DNA from: Osmia lignaria lignaria | Taxonomy: Eukaryota > Arthropoda > Insecta > Hymenoptera > Megachilidae | Assembly: GCF_051020975.1 (NCBI RefSeq) | Contig: NC_135034.1 | Location: 7,192,001 to 7,256,000, forward strand | Reading direction: 5' to 3' | Length of the DNA: 64,000 bases | Translations under genes and position numbers: made by a program | The notes under the pieces: generated by a model | Database searches by the model: none | What the model was told of the DNA's origin: nothing | What the model saw: only the letters and a program-made list of their open reading frames with translations | Shown here: piece after piece, positions 37,501 through 50,626 of the stretch | Numbering within the stretch: the stretch's first letter is position 1 | Layout of the letters: every line of letters starts with the position of its first letter

Positions 37501-40500
37501 AATCCACCAATTAAAAAATATTGATAATATATTATTTCTATCATCTTCAAAATTTTCAAAAAATTATTTATTAACACTTACGTTTTTAAAATTAATACTG
37601 AAGGTGTAATCTTGTTTTGGTAAATATATTATATAAAAATAAGAATTGTGAATTTTTTGTATTACCTATTTAGTGTACTTATTTGTCTTAACACGTACGT
37701 GTAGTGTACGATAAGTAGGTAATCGCTATGTGCCACAGCGGTTAAACGTAGGCAATAGAATACGCGATATCGCGTGATCGGACATTTAGCACCGGCTATG
37801 TAGCACGTGATATCGCGTGATCAGATATTTAGCATTGATTATTGATCAAATTAGTTAATTAAATACTTATTTGCATGAACTTTTGTTTCTAATACAAAAA
37901 ATCGTGCTTGTTCTTTTATATAATCAGTATTTCGAAATGTCACTATTACGTACCACGAGGTTTTCGTTAATTGACATAAGTTGTTATCTCGTGAAATAGA
38001 AAATAGATAATAGGAAGTAAATATTACAACGATAAGGAAATAACACTGGTACAGTATCCAGGTGCTTAGAATGAATGAGTGAAGTAAATGTGTTAAAAAT
38101 AATCATTATCATAATCATTATCATAAATAATTATACGAAATATTTAAAAAATTAAATGACGATATCCTTACTAATTATTTTTTATGACCACACTCATTGT
38201 AGCAATTAACGTATTAAAATTAATTAAAATGTTACTGTAAAAAGATAAACAATTATTTACACTCAAAATGTAATATTGAATACACTTTGGAATTAATATT
38301 GAAATGCATATTTCTTGGGATGGGTGCTAAAACATATCACATGTACATATATATGAATATGCTAAACAGACTAAATAAGTATAAATTCGTATGATGATAT
38401 CACCATTTGCACGATATAAATTACAGGTGAAGAAAAATAACACGTCTGAAATATTAGTTTCAGATTAGATTATTTTTCTTAAAGTTTCAAAAAATTTAAA
38501 ATTTCATATAATTAAAATACAGAATAGTTAATTTATGTAGTAAAATGTTACACTAGTGTTAACACGAAAATCTCCGTGTTCTTTCCATCATTTTGGATTT
38601 AAACTTTCTTAACACTTATTAACATTCGTCTGCGCATAATAAATGAACTTAAATGGGCACAAGTAAGCGGAATCAGACGATTCAAGCAGTAACTAGCATA
38701 AACGAACCACAAGGATTTCAAATAAGCATGAATAACTATGAAAAGTGTTATTAACCATGTTAAATTATTTTTAGGTATTACACTTTAACACTTCGTTACA
38801 TCACTTTTTCAGTGCGTTGAAATAAATGAAATATTGTAGATATTCTTTAAATGGAAATTAACTTATAATTCATGTATTTACATGTATTATTTATGAAATA
38901 ATTTTATTGTTTAGCGAGTAGTATAATTATTTTAAATTTAAAAATTAAAAATGTTCACGTTTTAATTAATGTAATAACAGCGAATAAATATTTTCAGGAA
39001 AACACTTGGTACTGGTGACAGACCCAGAAATCGTCGAGGAGGCATATGCGTTCGACAATCCTTGTTTCAAGGATGTCACAACATCTCCAACTAACCGAAC
39101 ACGAGAAGGGGCGATATCTATGGCATCTGGGGATACCCCAGGTAAAGATTCTGCACGATGGTCTACTTCTTGGACATCCTTGGGACTTGGTTCAACTAAC
39201 CGCAATGATAAGCGAAAAACTCTCGACGATTCCTGTCTCGGAGTAAGTCCTTTCTCATTGTTCTTTTTTGAAATTTTATACAATTCTGAAATTATCATAT
39301 GTATTAATACTTGTAGATTATTGCCCGGTTTCTTTAGACCCAGGTCTTACAAATCTAACATTTATTTAATTATAATTTTTACTTTGTATAGGTGATCTTG
39401 GATACCTGTTTCAAATACAGAAAGATTAATCATTGATATTAAGAAGTAACAGCTGACTTGGCTTATGATAGATTTGTTTAAAGATTAAAGACTTATTATA
39501 AGAATCTGATATTTAAAGAAAAAATTAATAAAATACAATTAATGATAAAATATACAGGAAAAATAGAGATTCGAGTGTTATAAAAAAGTCAGGGGAAAAA
39601 ATTGATTTCTGAGTTTGAAAAAATCTACCAACACTCGTGCGGGTGTTAAGTACGTGTGAACTTTACAGAAATGTTTTCCTTAAAAGAAATCCCCAATGAT
39701 TATAAATTATACGTTTCAACATTCAAAACGCACCGTGTATTGTTCACGACCAAATTTGGTTGCATGAACAGTTAAGCTAGCCATTTGTGATACGTGTCCT
39801 TATGTTTCTTGACGAAGAGGAAGTCCACAGTGTATGAGTCGAATTATAAAGTTTCATTTCGAAAATATTTATTTCGTTCAATATAATATTTTTAGTTAGT
39901 GTAGTATAGTATCAGTATTAGTAGAATAAGAAAGAGCATAGTATTGGCATTGGTAAAGTACTAATACTAATACTAATACTATATTATTAATTAATAATTT
40001 TTTTGTGCAGCCAAAAGCTACAAGAATCAGCGAAGTTAACTTGAAAAGCCGAGATTTCACAGGACTGGGATTTAATATTTGTGGTAATATGAGAGAAGGA
40101 ATTTTCGTTAAAGACCTCCTACATCGTGGACCTGCATCGGAATCTGGGAAAATACATCCTGGTTAGTAATTACTATGTTAATTCCATTTAACTGTATTAC
40201 AATCAATCTCTTATTTTTCTTTTTTTTATGTATTCATCAGTACTATACAGCATAACGTAAAAAGAAACTGTAATTTGTATATTTACAGGTGACCGCATAG
40301 CCAGTGTGAAAATCAGTTTTCGAAATATGGTGTACGAAGACGCCTTAACGATCTTAAGTTACGCTTCGCCATATGACGTAAAGCTTGAAGTAGAAAGCGG
40401 TGGGATTGGATCAAAACCGACCACTCTTTTGAAGAAAAGCGTTGGTCCAAGCGCAGCAAGAATTTGCCACCCTTTGTATAGAAGTCAATCAATCCCAGAA

Positions 40501-43011
40501 CTCTCCCAATCAAAGAGCGTTGCAAAAAGATTATTCATAGTAGACCCAAACGAATCCATCAGTTCCAATTACTCAACTATGAATTCAACTTTAAAATCTT
40601 CAAAATCTACGCCTGGCAAACAACCATTTGAGAAACGGCACGAAGAGTCAAAGAGTAATCACCATAAATTTGGTATTAAGGTTCTACCTGCTCTGGACGG
40701 AACTGTTCATCGCATTGAAAATCAAAATGAGCATAATACAAACCTAGAAAGAAGACACTCAAAGAAATTAGACAAAGAAAAATATTTATCCAACACAAGT
40801 AAAAGTGATAAAAAGGAAGAAGCTCAACGACAACAAAATTCCCAAGTATTAAGTAGACCCAAGGAGAAAACGGATCTTTTTGATATGTGCAGTGTAGACA
40901 CTTTAGATAAAGGTAAAAAAAGTGGAGATGCTACAATTCATATTCCACAGGAAGTACCTGCGGAAGTGCATAATGCAGCCATGGCTGCTCGAAGGAACAG
41001 AAAAAACAGCTCTGAACTGTTGAATGCTCAAAAAGACATTGAGTCAGTAGAAACTGAAGATTCAAAGAATCAGCAGAAGAATAAAAGAAAAGCTCCACCA
41101 CCTCCAACGAGCAATTTGGAGGCTGAACAAATTACAGTGAAGAAGGATTCTGTTATGAAGAAAGAGTATGAAATTAATAGCATCAGCGATTTTACAGAAT
41201 CTTTATCAGATTATGTAAACAAAGTACGTGAAAATACAGAAACACATGGAGAACAAAAAATGGAGACCTTGATAATCGATGGAAGACATTCTGAATCTGA
41301 CACTGATAGTGAGATACAAAATAGCTTTACGACCATTGAATTAAATTCTACTAACATTACTATTCATCAGACACCTGTACCTGAGACGAACGATGACGAA
41401 GATGACGAAGATGATGTTTATAGAAAGGCGGCAAGTTTAGGAGATCTGTCCAAGTACGAATGCAAGACATCAGCAACTCTTGAAAGAGCACAAAGTCTTG
41501 ACATGACGGACACAGGCACAAAAAAGCGCAAAGCACCACTTCCACCGGAAGATATCAATGAGTCTACAGAAGATCTAACTAAACTTGATCAAATGGACAC
41601 CTTTGATAGACGGTTACTAAAAAAATCTAACGAATGGGGTACCCTAGAGAACGTTTGGCGTAAGAAACAAGACGGAGAAGAAAAATCAAAGAAATCAAGA
41701 ATTAGAAAGAAAAGCAACGAACGACCCAAATCTTCTGTAGAAATTCAATTAAAAGATGACACCTCTGATGAAAAAAAAGACGATGAAACTAGCATTGAAC
41801 TTTACAATCTTCCTCTAAGTAAACGACTTACAGAAGAATTTATTCATACCGAGAGAATGTTCAATCCAGATGAAGACAATTCATTGGCTAGAATTGTTAA
41901 TGATGGTACTGTCATCAAAAGTCCTACTTTGGAAGAACTAGAATTACAGTTCAAACAGGAAGCATCCTTACCTGAAGACCTTAATAATGATAGTATACCA
42001 GTGGATCAACAGTTATCAGATGAAGATGATAAAGTAATAAATACAGAGTTCAGTAAAGTTTTGAAGCATTTTGAAATGTCTTCAGAGAAACCTTCAACCT
42101 TCCCAGAATCTTCTAAGAATGAATTATCGAATAGTAAAATTTCATATGTGGGTAAGAAAATGGTTGAGGAAGAACCTATGACAAAGGTTCACGTCACAAG
42201 AGTATGTCCTGCGTGCGAGGATAATGGAAATCGTCATGACAATTGTCAAAAAAAATCTTATTCTACAAAAAGGTCATCCACACCGATACCTTTGCAAGAT
42301 TCAGACTCGACGAAAGGCAATAACGAGGAAGAATCAAACTCGATGTCCTACACTTCTGGTGCAACTTTGAAAGATGAGGAAAGATTGAAGTCCAGACGAG
42401 TGATCGAAATTTCCACCAATCAGAGAATAAATAGGGAGAACGATGAAGATGAGGACGAGTACGAGTTTGGTTCTGGTGTGACGATAAGCAATAAAAGTTT
42501 GTTCGATCGCGAGGACCGGCGTAATATAAATAATATCAGTGTGTCCAGTGGTGAGAACAGTGAGGACAGCGGGTTGGTTGGCGAGTCGATGGATTACAGT
42601 GCGCAGGACTTTGATCATCGACCTCCGTTACCTAGCACACCGATGCCGCAAAAGATGACTTACATCACGGAAATCAAACTCTCTGCTAATGGTGGAAAGC
42701 TACAAGAGGATGGGAACGACGAAACGAAAGAAAGTAAAGAGAACAGGTTGGCGCAGAATGAATTGAAAACGGTTTCAAACGGTAAGGCTGCTTCTAAGAA
42801 GCCTCCTGTTCCTCCTAGGCGAACCGACATTATGAAATCCAATAAAAAAGGAAATGTTGAGAAACAAGTTATTTATGTTTCTGAATATAAATCAAACGAA
42901 GCTAAAGAATCAGATGGTTCAGACGTGAGTCAAGAGATCAAACAATCAGATGCTAGCCCACAAAAACATGATCAGTGGACGCATTTAGAGGAAAAACAAC
43001 AGAATCGATGA
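34556..43011 (+). CDS. Single-pass membrane protein with one PDZ domain and long disordered tail
   Basis: I recognise the architecture but not a name. Four coding exons, 34556-34688, 38998-39242, 40011-40161 and 40289-43011, join in phases 1, 0 and 1 to give 1083 residues. A short N-terminus leads directly into a hydrophobic helix (about residues 14-37, with TFLTTILLLLVAALLY) followed by KQWRRHK, predicting the long tail is cytoplasmic. A PDZ domain spans about residues 130-212; its ligand loop is GLGFNI and a later stretch is RGPASESGKIHPGDRI. The last exon is acidic and Ser/Lys-rich, with SH3-type motifs RKAPPPP (about 442), RKAPLPP (about 590) and PPVPPRR (about 1015). Paired YITEIK and YVSEYK segments lie near the C-terminus, with candidate phosphosites KAASLGDL and ERAQSLDM. 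It is probably a cortical scaffold. Intron 1 is 4.3 kb. Confidence 0.87.
36286..36400. repeat. GC-rich dispersed-repeat fragment
   Basis: GGGGCCC-type words, GGGGCAAGTGACCCG and GCCCGGTGCTAG stand abruptly in AT-rich intron sequence. The composition suggests a fragment inserted from elsewhere, such as a degraded transposable element. I cannot assign it to a family. Confidence 0.4.
37762..37834. repeat. Two 43-bp-spaced copies of a CGATATCGCG palindromic segment
   Basis: ACGCGATATCGCGTGATC (from 37,762) and ACGTGATATCGCGTGATC (from 37,805) are each followed by closely matching sequence ending ATTTAGCA. A related CTATGTGCCAC/CTATGTAGCAC word precedes each. The core CGCGATATCGCG is a perfect palindrome. 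It may be a small tandem duplication with protein-binding potential. Confidence 0.55.
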
Positions 43012-43191
43012 GAATGATCTACCAGTGAATTAGAAGTAATCAGTAATGCTTTCAGATATTTAATGTATGATTCTTTAATGCATCTTTTTACCACTGGAAT
43101 AACGATGAGTGTCATAAAATGAGTAAGTTTAATTATGACAAACTATTAAGTTGTTGCATACTAAATGGTTCATTTTAAGATATTCCAGATG

Positions 43192-43311
43192 CATTGGTGT
43201 AACATAACTAGAATTTTAGAATTGTAGAATGTTGGGATTCTAGAATTTTAGGAGCTTCAAATTCAATAATTTTGGTATTTTAGAATTTAGCTCTATCTAG
43301 TTACACCAATG
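43192..43311. mobile_element. Small inverted-repeat element enclosing a GAATTTT-type array
   Basis: It has perfect 12-bp terminal inverted repeats, CATTGGTGTAAC at the left and GTTACACCAATG at the right. They enclose about 95 bp of GAATTTTAGAATTG-type words, with no coding capacity. It resembles the element at 59,486-59,671, whose ends read CACTGGCGTAACT and AGTTACGCTAATG. Confidence 0.6.
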
Positions 43312-45604
43312 TTCAGGTGTAAGCCATGTTCAATATGAAAACATTACCAGTACAGGAATAAAATATTTCTTATATTCTGAATATTTGCTAATGGATAATA
43401 CTAACGTAAGCTATAAAGCTGTTTATATGTAGTATTTTTCATTAAATTTTAAACTTAAGATTGATATGCCAGTAACAAAATTATCTACTTTTTCGATGTT
43501 TCAAAATTGGTCATATGCAACAACTTAATACAAATCAATATCATATTGTTCATCATTAACTGTAAAGAAATCTTCAAGGAAAAGAATATTAGAACCAGCA
43601 ATAGAAATTTTAATATTATGAAATTAAAGAACAATTATAACATACTGTACTTAACTTTTGTCGCATGGATGAAGCAGATGTCGATCGCTATTTGTATTAT
43701 GCTCAGCTTGAATAGATCTGCTCTTAAACTAGTCGAAAGAAAAAAAAACAAATTTTATTTAGTATCTTCACTGATTCTCTGAAAAGACTGGCTCTTGTTT
43801 AAAAACACGTTTTGTTCAATCTTTTGATAAAGGTGTTTGTTGTTGTAAGTAAAGTGTATTTATTTTACAACGTTCTTCTTGTTTTAAAAATTGTTACAAT
43901 TAGAATCTTGTATTATATATGTGACTTGCATCTTTATAAGGTAGTGCAGTATTAGAAAGTATCATACATATCAAGAATCATACATTTACAACAGTGTTTT
44001 TAATATTAAATAAACACTGAATTTAATTGTACATATAGTATCAAGTAGAGTAGGCTTTTTTAGAGAAAATGGCAATATAGGAAAAGTAAGAATTCTTAGA
44101 ATCTTAAATTTTACGATATTAATATTAAAAGTGATTTAAAAATAAAATAATATAATGTTTAATTAATAAATATCTATATATATGTATATGGGGCCTCCTC
44201 CTTTACATCGTTATTTTCCACGAGGAAGCTTACTCTGCTTGATACACTGTACAAGGTGTATCAAAAATGATAAATTTTCTATGCCAAAACAAATCTGCCG
44301 CTTCGGTACAAATGAATTCCGTAGCATCATATTTAAGCTTTACAATTAGACAATTGAGCGGGAAATTAATTACTTAACCACAAATTCACACAAATAAAGA
44401 TACAAAGCAAGTATTATCTAACAGTAAAGATTGTTTATATTAATATTTATTACATTACAAGAAGAATCAAGAGTTAATAACATTTTGAATGTTTTATTTT
44501 TATGACGTCTATAAGCAAATTAATAATAATTATCTATATTATAAACTGAAAGTGCAATGGTGTTAAATAAATTAAATGGTTTAATTCATATGTTTAATCT
44601 TAAAAGGAAATCGAAATCAAAGCATATATTTCATTGCAATCAAAATTAGCGTATTGTACATATTAAAAAATTAATATTAACGATTATTGACGATGTTATA
44701 TGATTCTTGGTATTACGTGATACTCAAACAACTTGATCGACACCAACTCAGTGCGAGATAAAAGGGTGTACAAAAGTTATTCAAATTGTTTGAAATTTTG
44801 TTGTGTTGCTCATTAATGAAAAGTTGACAGTGACAGAGTAACATGGGGAAAAGTAAAATATGAAATGATGCTATAAAATGTTGTCGCATCGTATAAAATA
44901 TTGTAAAATATTTGAATCGTTTTATTAACATACTCACTATATTTATATAAGATGTGAGTAAATAATTAATGACATAACTTTTAACTTCTTATAAGGTAAC
45001 AGGGAACATTAATAAAATGAACATATTAATAAACACTTGAAATATGTCAAAGTCATAATTAAAATTAAAATATGTGTTTTTGGATAATACGTAATTTTTG
45101 GACATCCTATATAAAATATAATATACATATTATGAAACCGTTTTATCATAAATAATTTTGAAAAAGATAAATACAAGTGCCAAATAACATTTTGTAATTC
45201 TTATATAGATTTTAAAATTATTTTATATGTTAAAAAGTAACAGGCAAAATTTTTATTAATATAGGTGCATTTTATAGGAAAGGGGATACACAATTTTTTG
45301 CTCTATTGAGTATTCTATTAGATTTTCTATATTAGAAAATAAAGAATAACATATGTTTACCTTTTTAATAGTATGTTATATTTCTTAATGAAATGCTTTT
45401 AGAATAGAAATGTTATAATTATAATCTAATAAAAAATGTTTATCTGTTTTCTATATCTTCTTTTCTATCAAACATTAACATGCAGAAAATTAACAATATT
45501 TTAAAAGGGAAAATAAGAAAAACAAGAAAAATATCTTTACCTCATGTTACTCTCTGTACTAATAATTCATTGTTAAAGAATCCAATAAAAATAATGTATA
45601 TGTA

Positions 45605-45796
45605 TACCGCAGTTCACCAGAGTCCATAACTGCGAAAAGACCAGTTTTCGTTCTTCGCGCTTCTCCAGTGCGCATCTTGGCCCTGATTGGCGATACTCCC
45701 AAATGAAGTGGAAAGCGATTAGCAGAGAGCTCGCTGCGTTCCCCCACCATCTCCCAACCTGCGCGTCGCACTTATGGACTCTGGTGAACTGCGGTA
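45605..45796. mobile_element. MITE with TACCGCAGTTCACCAGAG ends and TATGTA duplication
   Basis: The terminal inverted repeats are about 32 bp (TACCGCAGTTCACCAGAG... and ...CTCTGGTGAACTGCGGTA) around a GC-rich 192-bp element with no coding capacity. The hexamer TATGTA flanks both sides (45,599-45,604 and 45,797-45,802), consistent with a target-site duplication. It sits in the very end of a second element, so it appears to be a nested insertion. Confidence 0.75.
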
Positions 45797-46171
45797 TATG
45801 TAGGATGTTTTCTAACATCTGGGAATTACTTTAATAATAGAGAAAGGATACAAAATCCATGATAAATGTTTCTATAGATTGTGGACATTTATGAATTTAT
45901 GACTAAAATATGAATGTAGTTGTATAAATCTTAATTTTAAATTTTAGAATTTTAGAATCTCAGAATTGTGAAATTTGGCTGATTTGAACTTCTGGGCAAT
46001 CTTTTTATGGCAGACGTTTACTAAGAAAACGTTTGAGAAGTCTATGTACCAAATGCATCTCTGCCATTTTCTCATTTGAAAATTATTCTCATTTCTCATT
46101 TTCTCATAATTATATCAAATGTCCTTCATTATCTATAGAAATGAGTACCACATGTTATGAAGCACCCTATA
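45797..46171. mobile_element. MITE-like element with TAGGRTG ends, host of a nested insertion
   Basis: The left end TAGGATGTTTTCTAACATCTGG and the complement of the right end, TAGGGTGCTTCATAACATGTGG, match at most positions over 22 bp. The 370-bp interior contains a short GAATTTT-type array near 45,925-45,985. The ends belong to the same TATACAGGGTG/TTTCAT type as the 12.15-kb element. Its left tip is interrupted by the 45,605-45,796 element. Confidence 0.5.
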
Positions 46172-48354
46172 CAATTATAAATTTTCCCGCATTTCATTGA
46201 TATATTTTTAAGGAATTAAAGATTCTGTACATGTATTTCGCATTATTGAATCCGTCCGTTATATTCTTATTATTAGTAGAATAAATTTTTATCGAGGAAA
46301 AATGCTGAAAAATAACGAAACGTTAAATTATACGTGTGTATATAGGATAATTTCAAAATAGGTTATCGAATTTTGAGAGAACATTCCGTTTACTTAGAGC
46401 TGGTTTCTTTCGAAAAAAATGAATCTTAATATTTTATCTCAAAAAAAAATTTGTTTAATGTAATAATTATACAATCAAAATTACTAATAGAGAGTGCAAA
46501 TGAAATATCTATTTCATTATGTTTTCATCGATGTTTAAAATGAAAAAATAACGAAATACATAATTTTATGCATTCAAATTGTTACATTACAAAAGACTAA
46601 AATGTTATGTCAAATTGTTGTTTCTTGTAATAAAATTGTAAGAAAGTTCCAGTTAATCAACAGGATAGAATATTAAAATGGGTGCTCTTCCTAGTCCTTT
46701 TTTCTTTCGATAACTTATTTTAGAAACACCCTGTGTGCATTTCGTCTATTCGTAAGGCTGTGTGCACAGTTCAATATAATTGTTAAAGAAGAAAAAAGAA
46801 ATGAATATTTGTATAAGTTATATAAATAGTTATATCATCCAATTTTACAACAAAAAAATCACGTAAACAATAAGAATTGCTATTTTGATATTCTATAGAT
46901 TGTTATTAGCAACGAAAATTATATTCTAAAATTGATTTATAAATAAATTTACAGTTATGTAAATACTATAATGCATATAATTAGAATAAGTCATTTTATT
47001 AATCATAAATTTTTAAAGAATTCAAGTGCAATTTCATTAATTAAAACATATACGTGTGTACATTTTCAGAACAGAAAAATGTACGATTTAAAATGTTTTT
47101 CATTGTAAATAGAGGCCAGTTACAAATATATTTTACTTATAAATGATTTAGTTCCAAGAGGATTATGGAAAAGAAATTTATTTTAAACTGAAAACTTTCT
47201 TAAACTGTTTAACACTACTAAACACTTAAGTAACATTTTTAAATTCTAATAAATTTTAGTAATTAAGCAAAAATAGGATTTAATATACATCCAAATGATA
47301 TGTAACATGTATGTTTGGGTTGTGTATTTAAATGTTACGTGATTTTAAATTACACTTTATGAGAAAAAAAGAGCTCAATTCAATGCTTTAAAAATGTTAG
47401 AAATGTATTACAATAAGAGAATGTATTCAAAATAACATGTATAACAAATGTAAATCCTTAGTATTGTTCAGCCAGTGCGAAATCATTGACAATATATCTG
47501 AGGAAATTTCATACCAATCTATACATTGAATAATGTTGTATTAAACTTTTCAATTTATTTCTTTGTACATTATTATTTCTATCCACTTCATACTGTTCTG
47601 TATTGTTGATTTTTGTTGTATAATGGAGTGTACGATTTTATGGAAGTAATTAAATATAAAATATCATTATAAAATTTAAATAATTAACACTAAAAATTTA
47701 ATAAAAATATACGTACATTTATACTAATCGAAATGAATATAATAATTAAGAATACAATACATATGTATTACGATCGGTTTTTGTACTTAAATTCATTTTT
47801 TTTTTATAAAATGAGAAAGTGTTTAAAATTTTGTTTTCTAATGTATGTATGTAAAATGTTGTAAATATATTTTATTAATACTCTCAATTTAAAGCATTTT
47901 AATCCTTTAATAATGTAGTTGAGCTTTATACTTTTATCTTTATTATTATATTCAAGTAGTTCAAATATTATTTAACACGTTGACTGCCACAGTAAAAAAC
48001 CCATACGTATACATACAATTGGTTCATTTTCATAAAATGTAAGCTTTTACACTGGAACCTTGCATTATTAGTATAATACTAACGTTACTCAAAGTTTGCC
48101 CTCTTTTTTACTAATTATTTTTTGATGATATAAAATTTGTAGCATTGGTTATCAATGATCACCATGGGAATCAACTTGTTAATACAAACTATTCATCATT
48201 TTACATATTTACAGCTTTTATTTCACTAAATAAAAAAAAACTAATTTTCTTTTTAATTACATAAGGTAAATTCCTTTATGCATTTGTCCTTAATATTAAC
48301 TAATTGAGGTCTTATAAATATTATAAGATGTATTCAGAAATAAATGTTCATCCT

Positions 48355-48657
48355 CTAAGTAGCAGACTGTTTATAATTCTTTGTACTCATTAATTTTTTA
48401 CCACACATTGCACATATAGCTTTCTTATACGCACATGATTGACAATAATGTGATCCCACTTGATGTACTTTTTGTCTACATATTCTGCAAGTCTCAAACT
48501 TAGCAGTATATGGATTAAATCTTGCTTTTCCTGCAGAAAGAGCTTTATTTTCACCAACTTTACGTCCTCCGCTTTCCACCGTATTCCTAGCACCGCTTTT
48601 CCATGGATCTGGTGTGATTACCTTTCCCAGTTTTTTCTCACATTTTTCACAAACCAT
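48355..48657 (-). CDS. CRIPT: Cysteine-rich PDZ-binding protein CRIPT
   Basis: CRIPT is a small conserved cysteine-rich protein, described as binding the third PDZ domain of PSD-95-type scaffolds through its C-terminus and also linked to the minor spliceosome. A single exon of 100 residues (human 101) starts MVCEKCEKKLGKVITPDPW. Five CXXC pairs are visible: CEKC, CRIC, CQSC and CAMC, plus flanking cysteines, consistent with zinc-ribbon-like folding. The N-terminal TPDPW and ARNTVESGGRK and the C-terminal CGKKLMSTKNYKQSAT are family hallmarks. The terminal SAT differs from the human TSV PDZ ligand but keeps a small/hydrophobic end of weaker type. There is no intron in the CDS; the 5' UTR may be spliced. 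Confidence 0.97.
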   Translation of the reverse strand: MVCEKCEKKLGKVITPDPWKSGARNTVESGGRKVGENKALSAGKARFNPYTAKFETCRICRQKVHQVGSHYCQSCAYKKAICAMCGKKLMSTKNYKQSAT

Positions 48658-50330
48658 TCTGAATTAATAAATTTTAATCCTAGAACATAAAGGAATGGAA
48701 CAGGAATAGAAACTTCAATTATTGTAAGTAATGTATTTCTTAATTTACCTTATAAATTTTATTCTCTAAGTCAAATACAATATAACTTTTTTTCATTAAA
48801 TTTTTTATTACGAATAATAGTCGTAGTTAAATAACATATTAATTAAGAAAAACAAATAGCAAATAACTAACCTCTATTAAACGTCGCAATATCAAGAGCG
48901 AGGTATACTCCAGGAATATAGATAAAATATATTCTATATTTGTTAGTATACTATAGTTATTATTATTTCGATCCACGAAAGAACGTACTTAATTTGCGCA
49001 ACTCGGCTAAGTTCAGAAAGCTCTTCCCTGCCTTATGTTACCCCTCTCTACTACCTTTATTCCGCTCGGTTGATCATATATACGGTGGACAAAAATATGT
49101 AAATAACAAGAAGAGAAATGGAGGAAGAATACAAAAAAATAGAAATATTATATATTCAATTTTTTAAGCTATTTGCATATAAAAATTAAGCATTAATTAA
49201 GTGCCTTAGCACTGAAATTAAAAGAAAAAACCAAGTTAATCACTTTGGCTTGTGAACGGTTTATATAAAAATATAGTAATGATCTACCGGAAAATTATTT
49301 GACAAACGAGTAACGGAAGTTGTTATAATTCAAGAATTGCAATAAAATTTAAAGAAATAGATTTGAAAGGAAGCGTTATACAACCGAAAACTTATTAAAC
49401 TCAAAATTCACGATTTTTGTTCATTGGGTATATATGTTCAGCATTACGAACATTGTGAAGGCGCATGCGCGTTGATCTTGGTTACAACCAATCAAAGTTA
49501 ATGTGCGCAGAATGAACAAAAACTCGTCGTTTGAAAAGTATGATCTTCGGTGAAACGAAGTAATATAGGTACGTTATTAGCAAATGGCGTTTTCCCAACT
49601 TTTTGACAAAAATAAGTGATATATATTTCTATGTACACAAAATATATGTTCTATTAAGGTTCTTTTATAATTATTGGAAATAAAATATCATGGTATGAAG
49701 TAAGATATTATATCCGTATGCTACATGTTTTTGAATAAAAATATTTATTAGCAAAGTAGACCTCAGAAACGGTGTAACGAAATTATGTCATTTACATTTA
49801 CATAAATTTTTGTTAGTTTTTCATTTAAGTGAAAGTTAAGTTTTTCATTAGTTATAATTTGTATGCTTGTATGATTTTTAATAATTCTTATTACTTAAAT
49901 ATGTATTGTTCAATAACTGTTTTTAATTAAGACATATTTGCAAAACAAATCACAACCATAATCATTTTTCTTCTATTTAATGTATATTTTATGAGTTTTT
50001 TAGACATATTTTCAATTGTTTAGGAATCAATTATTCATTATCTATCCATAATTAAAATTTCTTGTGTGCTGAATTTTAATTTATAATAATTATAATACTT
50101 TATCCATTGTCGTAATTAAGTAAAGACCAAGATGAGCCTGGACCCCCATCCTTCTTTCAGAATGTGAATTGGCCCCCTACCCACATCTCATTAAACATTA
50201 TTTAATATAACGAATCTCTTGTTTCCTAAGACTGATAGTTTTTATAACAGTTCTTTGCTTTAATACGTCTCTTAACGATCTAATCGAGGAAAAGCTTCGC
50301 AATTGTCTGGCATAAAGAATTTGACGCATT
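48658..50330. other. CRIPT upstream region and intergenic DNA
   Basis: AT-rich, with no supported gene. A patch at about 49,455-49,530 contains GCGCATGCGCG (an NRF1-like palindrome) and CAACCAATC (a CCAAT box), which suits a promoter for CRIPT or for a gene to the right. The open frame at 48,940-49,167 has no recognisable domain. Confidence 0.45.
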
Positions 50331-50626
50331 TAGAAGCTGGCGCTGACTTTCGGTAGCTTGATTAGAATCACACGATCAGCCCTCTAGACGAAAATAGTGA
50401 ACAATGTTAGTGGCGGTGAAGGGGGTTGAAGGAAAATTCGACGCTAAGGGTGGTGTACAAGTGCGGGCGCCATCTAGTCCCTCAGTGCCTGACTATCCTC
50501 ACGGAAGACCCGTGTTCTCGCGTTCTGATTACCAGATTATTGGCGACATTTCGTGTGACAATTTGATTCAGTGTTTCGTGTTATAACTAAAGTGACCAGT
50601 GCACGCTTCAGAACGGATACAAAAAG
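50331..50626 (+). promoter_or_regulatory. Possible promoter and non-coding first exon of the X11/Mint gene
   Basis: A GC-richer patch in AT-rich DNA ends in ACAAAAAG followed by GTAATTT, a usable splice donor at 50,627. The open frame within it (50,404-50,586) has no recognisable domain and a stop before the donor. By position it could be a 5' untranslated exon of the X11/Mint gene. That link is inference; transcript data are needed. Confidence 0.35.

Larger units (their letters stand above)
34689..38997 (+). other. First intron of the PDZ membrane-protein gene
   Basis: It begins GTGAGATC and ends TATTTTCAG. It holds a very GC-rich fragment at about 36,286-36,400 and a duplicated palindromic segment at 37,762-37,834. 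The remaining sequence is AT-rich, with no coding frame I can support. Its length suggests room for regulatory elements, but none is demonstrable. Confidence 0.7.
43012..48354. other. 3' region of the PDZ gene and intergenic DNA up to CRIPT
   Basis: No gene is supported. AT-rich throughout, with an AATAAA near 44,010 as one possible 3' end for the PDZ gene. It contains small inverted-repeat elements at 43,192-43,311, 45,605-45,796 and 45,797-46,171 and an isolated AAACACCCTGTGTG end near 46,725. The CRIPT 3' UTR occupies the right end, with a minus-strand AATAAA at about 48,217. Confidence 0.5.

Noticed and set aside
45559..45818. Two minus-strand open frames of 70-81 codons
   Set aside because: They translate the GC-rich MITE at 45,605-45,796 and have no independent support.
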